NCBI GenBank assembly: GCA_001314715.1
Contig: LJSV01000001.1
Coordinates: forward strand, 62,001-126,000
DNA from: Rhodobacteraceae bacterium HLUCCA12
GTDB lineage: Bacteria; Pseudomonadota; Alphaproteobacteria; Rhodobacterales; Rhodobacteraceae
Direction: 5' to 3'
Length of the DNA: 64,000 bases
Of the stretch, positions 17,189 to 27,722 are shown piece by piece. The translations under genes and the position numbers were made by a program. Under the pieces are notes generated by a model that was given only the letters and a program-made list of their open reading frames with translations, was not told where the DNA came from and did no database searches. Numbering within the stretch: the stretch's first letter is position 1; each line of letters begins with the position of its first letter.

Positions 17189-17679
17189 ATCAGAACCCCG
17201 TGCGAGAGTGCCGCCAGCGCGATGACCGTGATCGCCGCAAAGAGCCCGGCAACGATGTCGTCCAGCATCAGGCCCAACGGCGTGTGCATCCGGTCGGCCC
17301 AGCGGACGGGACCGGGTTTCCAGATGTCGAACAGGCGAAACGCGACGAAGGCCGCGATCCAGCCCGGCCACAGCCGCGTGACCTCGACCCCCATCATCTG
17401 CGCGCCGTATGACACCGGCCAGAGCGTCAGCCACATGCCTGCGACCTCGTCGATGACGATCTCGGACGGGTCGGGATCGCCGCGTGCCAGGGTTTCGCGC
17501 ACCGAGACCCACCAGCCCAGCGCAAAGACCGCGACCGTCGCCAGCGCCAGCGCCGCAAAGCCGCCCGCCAGGTGCAGCGCCCAGGCAAAGGGCAGGGCGG
17601 CCAGGCTGCCCCAGGTGCCGGGTGCCGGGCGCAACAGGCCCACGCCGAACCAGGTGGCCATCAGCCGGGTCGGGGTCAT
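17185..17679 (-). CDS. pgpA: Phosphatidylglycerophosphatase A
   Basis: 164-residue integral membrane phosphatase converting phosphatidylglycerophosphate to phosphatidylglycerol. Family hallmarks: [12 protein letters not shown] near the N-terminus, the acidic segment [11 protein letters not shown], and [11 protein letters not shown] followed by [10 protein letters not shown], with three to four hydrophobic helices. The start ATG overlaps the ispDF stop (ATGA) and its stop overlaps the cinA start, so all three genes are co-translated. Confidence 0.93.
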   Translation of the reverse strand: MTPTRLMATWFGVGLLRPAPGTWGSLAALPFAWALHLAGGFAALALATVAVFALGWWVSVRETLARGDPDPSEIVIDEVAGMWLTLWPVSYGAQMMGVEVTRLWPGWIAAFVAFRLFDIWKPGPVRWADRMHTPLGLMLDDIVAGLFAAITVIALAALSHGVLM

Positions 17680-18836
17680 GCCTTGACCAGCGTTGCGGTG
17701 GCCAGTGCGGCAATCCCTTCCTCGCGCCCGGTAAAGCCCAGCCGCTCGGATGTCGTGGCCTTGACCGAGACGCGCCCGGTTTCCAGCCCCATGATCTCGG
17801 CCAGCGCGGTGCGCATGGCGATGGTATGCGGGCCGATCCGTGGCCGTTCGCAGATCAGCGTGACATCGGCATGCGCGATGCGAAAGCCGCGCCTGCGGGC
17901 CAGCCCGACCGCGTGGCGCAGGAAGATCGCGCTTTCGGCGCCTTTCCATTGCGGATCGGTGGGCGGGAAATGCTGGCCGATGTCGCCCTCTGCCAGCGCG
18001 CCATACAGCGCGTCGGTCAGGGCATGCATCCCGACATCGGCGTCCGAGTGGCCGTCCAAGGGCCGGTCGTGCGGCACGGCGACGCCGCACAACTGGCAGG
18101 CGGTGCCATCGGCTGCCTCGGGGCCGAAGCGGTGCACGTCAAAGCCGTTCCCGGTGCGAATGTCCATGCCCTGCTCCTGTCGGCGCGCCAGGATCGCCTC
18201 GGCGCGGGCGAAATCGGCGGGATGGGTGAGTTTCAGGTTCTCCTCTTCGCCCTCGACAATGGTCACGTCAAGCCCCGCGGCGCGCGCGATCTCGACATCG
18301 TCAGCGGCGTCGGCACGCTGGGCGCGATGCGCCGCAAGGATCGCATCGAAGTGAAAGCCTTGCGGCGTCTGCGCCCGAAAGAGGCCCTCGCGCGGCGCGG
18401 TGCCGGTGACACGGCCGCCGGTGCCGCGCCACAGCGCATCGGTCACCGGCAGTGCCGGGGCGGCAGCCGCGCCCTGCGCCAGCGCGCCCACGACGCGGTC
18501 GATCAGCGCGGGCGTGACCAGTGGCCGCGCGCCGTCATGGATCAACACCAGCGCCGGCGGATCGGCTGACAGTGCATCGAGGGCCGCGCGCACCGACCCC
18601 GCCCGCGTCGCGCCGCCATGCACGCAGGGCAGTCCCAGCGGCGCGGCGTGGCCCGCATCGTCGGGATGGATCACCAGGATCAGCCGCGACAGCCCGGCGG
18701 CGCGAAAGGCGGCAACGGTTTGCGCCAGCACCGCCCGCCCGCCCAGCGGCTGCCACTGCTTGGGCAGGGCGCCGCCCATCCGCGTGCCGCGCCCGGCGGC
18801 GACCAGGATGACGGCGATATGGTCCTTGGTGTCCAT
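17676..18836 (-). CDS. ispDF: Bifunctional MEP cytidylyltransferase / MECDP synthase (IspDF)
   Basis: 386-residue fusion carrying out two steps of non-mevalonate isoprenoid synthesis: IspD (residues ~1-225; [11 protein letters not shown] nucleotide loop, HDGARPLV) and IspF (from ~227; GNGFDVHRF metal site, [30 protein letters not shown]). The fused form is common in alphaproteobacteria. It is divergent from dusB and heads the overlapping ispDF-pgpA-cinA operon. ispG, a later step of the same pathway, is found 14 kb away. Confidence 0.95.
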   Translation of the reverse strand: MDTKDHIAVILVAAGRGTRMGGALPKQWQPLGGRAVLAQTVAAFRAAGLSRLILVIHPDDAGHAAPLGLPCVHGGATRAGSVRAALDALSADPPALVLIHDGARPLVTPALIDRVVGALAQGAAAAPALPVTDALWRGTGGRVTGTAPREGLFRAQTPQGFHFDAILAAHRAQRADAADDVEIARAAGLDVTIVEGEEENLKLTHPADFARAEAILARRQEQGMDIRTGNGFDVHRFGPEAADGTACQLCGVAVPHDRPLDGHSDADVGMHALTDALYGALAEGDIGQHFPPTDPQWKGAESAIFLRHAVGLARRRGFRIAHADVTLICERPRIGPHTIAMRTALAEIMGLETGRVSVKATTSERLGFTGREEGIAALATATLVKA

Positions 18837-18999
18837 GGGTCGTGGCTTAGTCCGCCGTTTCGTGCAATGGAAGCGCAAATCCACCGTCGGCCAGGTGCGA
18901 TGATGTGCCGAACGCATAAAGGATGGGCGATTGCCGCATCCGGGTGTTCGGAAAATGTGCAAATGATGAAAAACCGCGCAATTTACCGCGCCGCATCCT

Positions 19000-19028
19000 T
19001 TGCCTATCGCGACTGTGCCGGTTAGATA
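19000..19028 (+). promoter_or_regulatory. Candidate promoter of dusB-ntrBC
   Basis: TTGCCT and TAGATA separated by exactly 17 bases, ending 26 bases before the dusB ATG. The same TAGATA form of -10 box is used with a perfect TTGACA by the groES promoter in this window. Visual assignment only. Confidence 0.4.
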
Positions 19029-19054
19029 GGCCAAAGCCCGATGAAATGTGTCCC

Positions 19055-20040
<986 letters not shown>

Positions 20041-20044
<4 letters not shown>

Positions 20045-21159
20045 GCGACACGCCCGTGACCGGTGCGATCTGGGCGGCACTGCCGGTGCCGGCATTCCTG
20101 ATCGCCTGGCGCGACGGGCACGAAATGATCCTGGAATGCAACCCGGCGGCCGAATTGTTCATGGCCACCTCGTCGGCGCAGCTTTCGGGCGAACCCGCGT
20201 TTGACCGGCTGTCGATCGACGCCCCGATCGAAGAGGCGGTCGAGCGCGCGCGCGCCAACCGCGCGCCGATCTTCATCAACGATGCCGATGTGTGCACCGG
20301 TGATCGCCCGCCGGTCCTGTGCAACCTGCAACTGGCGCCGATGAACGATACCGGCCAGACTCTGCTGATGCTGATCGCCCCGCGCGAGATCGCGGGCCGG
20401 CTGGGGCGCACGCAGGCGGTCAAGGCCGCCGCCAAGTCGGCCATCGGCATGGCGGCAATGCTGGCGCATGAGATCAAGAACCCGCTGGCCGGGATCACCG
20501 GGGCGGCGCAGCTTTTGTCGATGAACCTGCCGATGCAGGACCGCGAACTGACCGATCTGATCGTGGCCGAATCGCGGCGTATCGTGAAGCTGCTGGAACA
20601 GGTTGAACAATTCGGCGACCAGCGCCCGCCCGATCTGGCCGAAACCAATATCCATGACGTGCTGGAACGCGCGCGGCGCTCGGCCATCGTGGGGTTCGGC
20701 GCGCATATGCGTATCCATGACAGCTATGACCCTTCGTTGCCGCCAACCTGGGCCGATGCCGACCAGTTGTTGCAGGTATTTCTGAACCTGCTCAAGAACG
20801 CGTCCGAGGCCCAGCCGGCAGGCGGCACCATCCGTATCCGCACCTATTTCGAGCGCGGGCTGCAATTGCGCGGGCGCGAGGGGCGGCGCCTGGCGCTGCC
20901 CCTGCATGTCGAGATCATCGACGATGGTCCCGGCCTTCCGGCCGAGATCGCCGAGAACATTTTCGAACCCTTCGTATCGGGCCGCGAGAACGGCACCGGG
21001 CTGGGCCTGGCGCTGGTATCCAAGATCATCGCCGCCCATGACGGCTGGATCGAGGTTGATCAGCGCCCCGGCCAGACCGTGTTTCGCGTGTCGCTGCCGA
21101 TGGCGCCGGCCCCCGGCACGCGTTCGAAACCGCCCCGAACCCCAAAGGAGACCCGCTGA
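20041..21159 (+). CDS. ntrB: Nitrogen regulation sensor kinase NtrB
   Basis: 372-residue soluble histidine kinase/phosphatase that phosphorylates NtrC under nitrogen limitation and is controlled by PII. An N-terminal PAS domain (residues ~10-110) precedes the H-box [14 protein letters not shown] with His143. An N-box ([11 protein letters not shown]) and G-boxes ([17 protein letters not shown]) form the ATPase. No membrane segment. Its start overlaps dusB (ATGA) and its stop overlaps the ntrC start (TGATG). Confidence 0.95.
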
Positions 21160-22544
21160 TGGATGGCACCATCCTCGTTGCCGATGACGACCGCACGATC
21201 CGAACGGTGCTGACCCAGGCCCTGACGCGCGCGGGATGCCGGGTTCATGCCACCTCCAGCCTGACGACGCTGCTGCGCTGGGTCGAGGAGGGCAAGGGCG
21301 ATCTGGTGATTTCCGACGTGATCATGCCCGATGGCAACGGGATCGAGATGCTGCCAAGGATCGCGGCCCTCAGGCCCGGATTGCCGGTCATCATCATTTC
21401 CGCGCAGAACACCATCATGACCGCGATCCAGGCGACCGAGGCCGATGCCTGGGATTACCTGCCCAAGCCGTTCGACCTGCCGGACCTGTTGCAACGGGCC
21501 GGGCGCGCGCTGGACAGCGGGCGGCGCACGGTGCGGCGCGAACCCGCGCGCCCGCCGGCGGGCGAGGTGATCGAACCGGCGAGCGAGTCCGATCTGCCGC
21601 TGGTTGGCCGGACCCCGGCGATGCAGGCGCTGTATCGGTTGGTTGCGCGGGTGATGAACGCCGAATTGCCGGCCCTGATCACCGGCGAATCCGGCACCGG
21701 GAAATCGCTGATCGCGCGGGCGCTGCATGACTTTTCCGACCGGCGCAACCAGCCTTTCGTTCTGGCCTCGGCCCAAGATCTGGAGGCGGGCGATCCGCAG
21801 GCGCTGGTGGCGCGGGCGCGTTCGGGCTCGCTGGTGATCGACGGGCTGGCCGATCTGGGGGCGCAGGCGCAGGCGCGGCTGGTGCGGATGCTGGATGCGT
21901 TGCCCGAGGATGGGCCGCGCATCATCGCCGTGGCCGACGAAGGGCTGACACAGGCGCTGGAATCGGGCGGCTTCCGGCGCGATCTTTACTATCGGCTGGG
22001 GGGCGTGACCCTGCATGTACCGCCCCTGCGCGAACGGATCGAGGATATTCCCCTGCTGGCCGAGCATTTTCTGGCCCGAGCCGCGCGCGAAACCGGCACC
22101 AGCCGGCGCCTGTCCTCGCAGGCGCTGGAGGTCATTCGCCAATACGGCTGGCCCGGCAATGTGCGGCAGTTGGAAAACACCATCCGGCGGCTGGTCATCA
22201 CCGGGCAGGAGGCCGAGATCGGCCGCGCCGAGATCGAGGCGGCGCTCAACAACCATCCCGCCGCCAGCGCCGCCGGCGAGGGGCGCCACGGCGAAACCCT
22301 GTCCGAGGCAGTGGCCCGGCATGTGCGGCGCTATTTCGAACTTCACGGCGATGAACTGCCGCCCCCCGGCGTCTATGCCCGCATCCTGCATGAGATGGAG
22401 GCGCCGCTGATCGAGATTTCGCTGGAATATACCGGCGGCAATCAGGCACGGTGCGCCGATCTTCTGGGGATCAACCGCAATACCCTGCGCAAGAAGATCA
22501 ACGATCTTGATATTCGCGTGACACGGCGGCGGAAGTTGATGTAA
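21159..22544 (+). CDS. ntrC: Nitrogen response regulator NtrC lacking the GAFTGA sigma-54 loop
   Basis: 461 residues: receiver domain (phospho-acceptor Asp53 in [12 protein letters not shown]), AAA+ domain with Walker A GESGTGKS at 176-183, and a C-terminal Fis-type HTH ([18 protein letters not shown]). In place of the usual GAFTGA loop the chain goes from [17 protein letters not shown] straight to [12 protein letters not shown], so the sigma-54 contact loop is deleted and the Walker B glutamate is a glycine. This is the state described for Rhodobacter capsulatus NtrC, which activates sigma-70 promoters. All other domains are intact, so it is not a pseudogene. Confidence 0.95.
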   Translation: MDGTILVADDDRTIRTVLTQALTRAGCRVHATSSLTTLLRWVEEGKGDLVISDVIMPDGNGIEMLPRIAALRPGLPVIIISAQNTIMTAIQATEADAWDYLPKPFDLPDLLQRAGRALDSGRRTVRREPARPPAGEVIEPASESDLPLVGRTPAMQALYRLVARVMNAELPALITGESGTGKSLIARALHDFSDRRNQPFVLASAQDLEAGDPQALVARARSGSLVIDGLADLGAQAQARLVRMLDALPEDGPRIIAVADEGLTQALESGGFRRDLYYRLGGVTLHVPPLRERIEDIPLLAEHFLARAARETGTSRRLSSQALEVIRQYGWPGNVRQLENTIRRLVITGQEAEIGRAEIEAALNNHPAASAAGEGRHGETLSEAVARHVRRYFELHGDELPPPGVYARILHEMEAPLIEISLEYTGGNQARCADLLGINRNTLRKKINDLDIRVTRRRKLM

Positions 22545-22643
22545 ACAGGCCACAGGCGCGTGGCGCATTTGTCGCAGGTATTGTCTGTGGCGCGGGCGCG
22601 CGGGGGGCTGTTTAATCATGTCGTATTTCAAACAAGGCTTGTG

Positions 22644-24941
22644 ATGACCGGTTCTGCGGCGGCTCGGCCCGGCGAAGGCCGCGATTCGGCAGGTTTCCTG
22701 ACCCGGCGCAGCCCGCTGCGGCGGCGGCTTCAGACCATTGGCACCGTCGTTCTGGTGGCGATGGCCCCGCTTCTGGTGATGGTCTCGGTTCTGGTGGTGG
22801 GCCCGTTCACGGTGTCGCCGAACCTGCCGTCGCTGCGCCTCGTGCTGCTGGCGGATCTGGTTTATATCCTGGTGGTCGCAACCCTGGTGATGGCGCGGAT
22901 CGCGCGGATGCTGGCGGCGCGGCGGTCGCGCTCGGCCGGATCGCGGCTACACCTGCGGTTGTCGGCCCTGTTTGCCGTGATCGCGCTGATCCCGGCAATC
23001 ACGGTGGCGGTGTTTTCGGTCATCACGATCAACCTGGGGCTTGAAGGCTGGTTTTCGGACCGGGTGCGCAACGTCGTGGGCAGCTCGCTGGCCGCAGCCG
23101 AGGCCTATCAGGACGAACAGGAACGCAACCTGGTCGAGGACGGTCGCGCCGTCGGCCGGTTCCTGGACATGTGGGCCGAGAACAACCCGTTCCTGTCGGA
23201 TGGCGAATTGCGCCAGATCCTGAGCGAAGCGCAGACCGCGATCCAGCGCGGGCTCAGGGTGGCGTTCATCATCGACACCGACGGGACGCTGCTTTTGCGC
23301 GGTGAGCGGTCGTATCTGTTCGATTTCATCCGCCCCGACGCCGAGGATCTGGAACGCGCCGGCGAGGGCGAACTGGTCCTGATCCGCGACTGGGAAAACT
23401 CCGAGTTCCGCGCGCTGGTGCCGTTGCAAGAGCATGTCGGGCGGCTGTTGTATATCGCGCGCGGCGTCGATGGCGAGTTGCTGAGCCTGCTGGACGACAC
23501 GCAGGCCACGATCCAGCTTTACAACCAGCTTGAACAGGAACGCGGCCGGGTTCTGTTCAATTTCGCGCTGCTTTACCTGGCTTTCGCGATCATCCTGATC
23601 CTGTCGGCGATCTGGCTGGGCATGTGGTTCGCCGAACGCCTGTCGCGCCCGGTCGGACGGCTGGCGGCAGCGGCGGGTTCGGTGGGCGAGGGCGATCTGG
23701 ACGTTCAGGTGCCCGAAGAGAACGGCGACGACGAGATCGCCACCATGGGGCGCGTGTTCAACCAGATGACACGCCAGCTCAAGGCCCAGCGCGAGGCCCT
23801 GTTGGCCAACACCCGCCAGATCGAGGAACGCCGCCGCCTGTTCGATTCGGTCCTGGGGTCGGTCACGGCGGGGGTGATCGGGCTGGATGCCGATGGGCGG
23901 GTGGAGTTCGTCAACCGCGCGGCCGAGTTGCTGACCGCGATCGACAGCACCCAGACCGGACGCGCGCCGCTGTCCGAGGTGGTCCCCGAATTCGCCCCGT
24001 TGCTGAGCCGCCTGACCCGCAGCGAGGCGCGCGCGCCCGGCCGGGTGCAGGACGAGGTGCGCATCAGCCGGGCCGGCCGGCTGGAAAGCCTGCTGGTCCG
24101 GCTGGCGGAGCGGCGCAATGCCGATGGCGCGCTGGAGGGCTATGTCGTTGCCTTTGACGATGTCACCGATCTGGTGTCGGCGCAGCGGATGGCCGCCTGG
24201 GGCGACGTGGCGCGCCGCATCGCCCATGAGATCAAGAACCCGCTGACCCCGATCCAGCTTTCGGCCGACCGGATCAAGCGCAAGTTCCGCCGCCATCTCA
24301 GCGATGAGGACGCCGCCGCACTGGAGCAGTTGACCGACGTTATTGTGCGCCAAACCAATGACTTGCGGCGCATTGTTGATGAATTTTCGCGGTTTGCGCG
24401 GATGCCCGAGCCGGATCGCCGGCCGCATGACCTGGTGCAGCTTGTGCGCGATGCGGTCACCTTGCAGGAAGCAGGGATGGAGCATGTCGCGCTGAGTGCC
24501 GGTCTGCCCGAGACCCCGCTGGAGCTGGAAATCGATTCGACGATGATCGCCCAGGCCTTGACAAATCTTATCAAGAACGCTGGCGAAGCAATTGAAAGTC
24601 TGGAAGAAAGCGGGAATGCGCCCGCCGATTTCCAACCCCGGATCGATGTGGCGATGACGGTTGGAGACCAAAGCGTGTCGATCACCATTGCCGACAATGG
24701 TATCGGCCTGCCCGAGGATCGCGCCCGCCTGTTCGAACCCTATGTGACGACGCGCGCCAAGGGGACCGGGCTGGGACTGTCGATCGTGAAGAAGATCATC
24801 GAGGAACACGGGGGCACGTTGACCTTGCGCGACGCACCGAAATTCGAAGGCTGCAGCCATGCCGGCGCGATGGCCGAGATCCGCCTGCCCCTGCTGGGCA
24901 GCGACCGGCCGGGACGGGCAGAGCAGGAGAGACAAACATGA
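22644..24941 (+). CDS. ntrY: Membrane sensor kinase NtrY
   Basis: 765-residue transmembrane histidine kinase of the NtrYX pair (nitrogen and, in several alphaproteobacteria, redox/envelope signalling). Three or four N-terminal membrane helices, a periplasmic sensor region, another helix near residue 315-335, HAMP (SRPVGRLAAAAGSVGEGDLD), a PAS domain, the H-box [20 protein letters not shown], the N-box LTNLIKNAGEAIE and G-boxes. I use the ATG at 22644 (AAGG six bases upstream) rather than an in-frame GTG at 22560. The 99-base gap after ntrC could hold a second promoter. Its stop overlaps the ntrX start. Confidence 0.93.
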   Translation: MTGSAAARPGEGRDSAGFLTRRSPLRRRLQTIGTVVLVAMAPLLVMVSVLVVGPFTVSPNLPSLRLVLLADLVYILVVATLVMARIARMLAARRSRSAGSRLHLRLSALFAVIALIPAITVAVFSVITINLGLEGWFSDRVRNVVGSSLAAAEAYQDEQERNLVEDGRAVGRFLDMWAENNPFLSDGELRQILSEAQTAIQRGLRVAFIIDTDGTLLLRGERSYLFDFIRPDAEDLERAGEGELVLIRDWENSEFRALVPLQEHVGRLLYIARGVDGELLSLLDDTQATIQLYNQLEQERGRVLFNFALLYLAFAIILILSAIWLGMWFAERLSRPVGRLAAAAGSVGEGDLDVQVPEENGDDEIATMGRVFNQMTRQLKAQREALLANTRQIEERRRLFDSVLGSVTAGVIGLDADGRVEFVNRAAELLTAIDSTQTGRAPLSEVVPEFAPLLSRLTRSEARAPGRVQDEVRISRAGRLESLLVRLAERRNADGALEGYVVAFDDVTDLVSAQRMAAWGDVARRIAHEIKNPLTPIQLSADRIKRKFRRHLSDEDAAALEQLTDVIVRQTNDLRRIVDEFSRFARMPEPDRRPHDLVQLVRDAVTLQEAGMEHVALSAGLPETPLELEIDSTMIAQALTNLIKNAGEAIESLEESGNAPADFQPRIDVAMTVGDQSVSITIADNGIGLPEDRARLFEPYVTTRAKGTGLGLSIVKKIIEEHGGTLTLRDAPKFEGCSHAGAMAEIRLPLLGSDRPGRAEQERQT

Positions 24942-26329
24942 GCGATATCCTGATTGTTGACGACGAGCGCGACATTCGCGAACTGGTTTCCGAGATCCTG
25001 AACGATGAGGGCTATGAAACCCGCCTGGCCGCGAATTCCGACGAGGCCATGGAGGCCGTCAACACCAGCCCGCCGGCGCTGATGGTCCTGGACCTGTGGC
25101 TCAAGGACAGCCACATGGACGGCATCGGCATCCTGATGGCGGTCAAGCGCGAACGCCCGGAAATTCCGGTGGTGATCATTTCGGGGCACGGCAATATCGA
25201 GATCGCGGTGGCCGCGATCAAGAAGGGCGCCTATGACTTTATCGAAAAGCCGTTCAACATCGACCAGTTGCTGGTCGTGATCGGCCGCGCGATGGAGACC
25301 GCGCGCCTGCGTCAGGAGAACGTCAAGCTGCGCAAGCGCGACTCGGGTCAATCCGATATGATTGGGGCAAGCCAGGCGCTCAAGGTCTTGAAAACGCAGT
25401 TGAACAAGGTCACGCGATCGAATGGGCGCGTGATGCTGACCGGGCCGTCCGGCAGCGGCAAGGAGGTCGCGGCGCGGTTCATCCATGTCAATTCCAACCG
25501 CGCGGGCGGCCCCTTCGTCACCGTGTCCTGCGCAGCGATCGAGCCCGACAAGATGGAGGCGGTTCTGTTCGGCCAGGAAAGCCCGGCGCACGGGGTGATT
25601 CCGGGCCTGCTGGAACAGGCCCATGGCGGTATCCTTTACCTCGACGAAGTGGCCGACATGCCGCCCGGCACACAATCCAAGATCCTGCGGGTGCTGGTCG
25701 ATCAGACCTTTGCCCGTGTCGGCGGCAGCGAAAAGGTCAAGGTCGATCTGCGCGTGATCTCATCGACCACGCGCGATCTGCGCGCGGCGATCACGGCCGG
25801 CCAGTTCCGCCAGGAGCTTTATGACCGGCTGAACGTGGTGCCGATCCAGGTGCCGTCGCTGGAGGACCGGCGCGAGGATATTCCCGCGCTCGCGGCCTAT
25901 TTCATCGACCTGTTCCACCAGACCCAGGGACTGCCAAGGCGCGAGCTTTCCGACGAGGCCGAGGCGCTGCTTCAGGCCATGGGCTGGCCCGGCAACATCC
26001 GGCAGTTGCGCAATGTCATCGAGCGCGCGCTGATCCTCGGTGACGGGTCCGGCCCGATCGAGGCGCGCGAATTGCAGGGCGAGGCGAATGGCGGCGACGC
26101 CGAGGGGCGGGTCGTGCTGTCGGGCGGACTGGCGACGCTGCCCCTGCGCGAGGCGCGCGAGCTGTTCGAACGCGAATACCTGCTGACCCAGATCAACCGC
26201 TTTGGCGGCAATATCTCGCGCACCGCGACCTTTGTCGGCATGGAGCGTTCCGCCCTGCATCGAAAGTTGAAATCGCTCGGTGTAAACACGGCCTCACTGG
26301 CGCAGTCGCGCGGGCGCGACGACGAATGA
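24938..26329 (+). CDS. ntrX: Response regulator NtrX
   Basis: 463-residue partner of NtrY. Receiver domain with Asp52 (MVLDLWLKD), AAA+ domain with Walker A GPSGSGKEVAA and intact Walker B GILYLDEVADMP, and a C-terminal HTH (SRTATFVGMERSALHRKL). The position of GAFTGA reads FGQESPAHGVIPGLLEQA, so this regulator too lacks the sigma-54 contact loop, as known for alphaproteobacterial NtrX. Overlaps ntrY by four bases (ATGA). Confidence 0.95.
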   Translation: MSDILIVDDERDIRELVSEILNDEGYETRLAANSDEAMEAVNTSPPALMVLDLWLKDSHMDGIGILMAVKRERPEIPVVIISGHGNIEIAVAAIKKGAYDFIEKPFNIDQLLVVIGRAMETARLRQENVKLRKRDSGQSDMIGASQALKVLKTQLNKVTRSNGRVMLTGPSGSGKEVAARFIHVNSNRAGGPFVTVSCAAIEPDKMEAVLFGQESPAHGVIPGLLEQAHGGILYLDEVADMPPGTQSKILRVLVDQTFARVGGSEKVKVDLRVISSTTRDLRAAITAGQFRQELYDRLNVVPIQVPSLEDRREDIPALAAYFIDLFHQTQGLPRRELSDEAEALLQAMGWPGNIRQLRNVIERALILGDGSGPIEARELQGEANGGDAEGRVVLSGGLATLPLREARELFEREYLLTQINRFGGNISRTATFVGMERSALHRKLKSLGVNTASLAQSRGRDDE

Positions 26330-26345
26330 GCGAAAAGGGGCGGCG

Positions 26346-27722
26346 ATGAAGATCATCATCTGTGGTGCGGGCCAGGTCGGCTGGCAGATCGCCCGGCAGC
26401 TTTCGGGCGAGGCCAACGATGTCGCGGTGGTCGACAACAACCCGGTCCTTGTGCGGCGCGCCACCGACACGCTGGAGGTGCAGGGCGTGATCGGCTTTGC
26501 CTCGCATCCGTATGTTCTGGAAACGGCCGGCGCGCGCGAGGCCGACATGATCATCGCCGCCACCCATTCGGACGAGGTGAACATGGTCACCTGCCAGGTG
26601 GCGCATTCGGTGTTCAACGTGACCCGCAAGATCGCCCGCCTGCGTGCCCAGACCTATCTGGAGCCGCAGTATTCCGACCTGTTCCAGCGCGATCACATGC
26701 CCATCGACGTGGTCATCAACCCCGAGCATGAGGTCAGCCAGGCGGCGCTGCGCCGGATCGCCGCGCCGACCACCTTTGACGTGCAGGATTTTCTGGATGG
26801 CCGCGTGCGCCTGGCCGGCATTTCGCTGGACGAGGATTGCCCGGTTCTCAACACCGCGCTGCGCCAGTTGACCGAGCTGTTCTCGACCCTGCGCGCGATC
26901 GTGGTCGGCGTGCGGCGCGGGTCCAGCCTGTTCGCCCCCGAGCCCGAGGACCAGTTGTTCGCGGGCGACCAGATCTATGTCATCGCCGAAAGCAGCGATC
27001 TGCCGCGCACGCTTGAGATCTTCGGCAAGCCGCTGGCCCGGCAGGAACGCGTGGTCATCATCGGCGCGGGCAATGTCGGCCTGACGGTCGCGCGCACGCT
27101 GGAGGCCCAGCGCGAGCGGGTGCGCGTGCGGGTGATCGAGCGCGCGCGCGACCGTGCCGAGGTCGCCGCCGACGCGCTTGAGCGTACGATCGTCCTGCAT
27201 GGCGACGGGATGGACAGCGACATCCTGGCCGAGGCCGGCATCGACAAGGCCGATGCGGTTCTGGCCGTGACCGACGATGACAAGGTCAATCTGCTGGTCG
27301 CGGTCCGGGCCAAGGCGATGGGGTGCAAATATGCCATCGCGCTGGTCAACGACCCCAGCCTGTCGCCCCTGATGGAAAGCCTTGGAATCGACGCGCATAT
27401 CAATCCGCGTGCGACCACGGTGTCGTCGATCCTGCGCCATGTCCGCCATGGCCGCGTGCGTTCGATCTATTCGATCGGCGATTCCGAGGCCGAGGTGATC
27501 GAGGCGCAGGTTCTGTCGACCTCGTCGCTGGCGGGCAAGACCATCGGCGAGGCCGACTTCCCCGAGGGCGCGCTGGTCGGCGCGGTGCGCAAGGGCGACA
27601 GGCTGATCAAGCCCACGGGCTCGACCCGGCTGGAGACCGGCGATCTGCTGGTGATCTTTGCGCTGAAAAAGGATGTCCCCGAGGTCGAACGCCTGTTGCA
27701 GGTGGCGGTGGAGTATTTCTGA
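26346..27722 (+). CDS. trkA: Trk potassium uptake regulatory NAD-binding subunit TrkA
   Basis: 458-residue peripheral protein gating the TrkH potassium channel. It has two RCK repeats, each with a Rossmann loop: GAGQVGWQIARQL at the N-terminus and IIGAGNVGLTVARTLE near residue 240, each followed by a TrkA-C domain. It begins 16 bases after ntrX in the standard alphaproteobacterial order and its stop overlaps the trkH start (TGATG). Confidence 0.95.
   Translation: MKIIICGAGQVGWQIARQLSGEANDVAVVDNNPVLVRRATDTLEVQGVIGFASHPYVLETAGAREADMIIAATHSDEVNMVTCQVAHSVFNVTRKIARLRAQTYLEPQYSDLFQRDHMPIDVVINPEHEVSQAALRRIAAPTTFDVQDFLDGRVRLAGISLDEDCPVLNTALRQLTELFSTLRAIVVGVRRGSSLFAPEPEDQLFAGDQIYVIAESSDLPRTLEIFGKPLARQERVVIIGAGNVGLTVARTLEAQRERVRVRVIERARDRAEVAADALERTIVLHGDGMDSDILAEAGIDKADAVLAVTDDDKVNLLVAVRAKAMGCKYAIALVNDPSLSPLMESLGIDAHINPRATTVSSILRHVRHGRVRSIYSIGDSEAEVIEAQVLSTSSLAGKTIGEADFPEGALVGAVRKGDRLIKPTGSTRLETGDLLVIFALKKDVPEVERLLQVAVEYF

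Noticed and set aside
21159..22544. NtrC as a decayed pseudogene because the AAA+ core is incomplete
   Set aside because: The frame is intact, receiver, Walker A and HTH are conserved, and the same loss is known in functional Rhodobacter NtrC.
22947..24935. A 662-codon minus-strand open frame opposite ntrY (and a similar 523-codon one opposite ntrC)
   Set aside because: Antisense shadows of high-GC coding sequence; no ribosome site or protein motif, whereas ntrY and ntrC are fully conserved.
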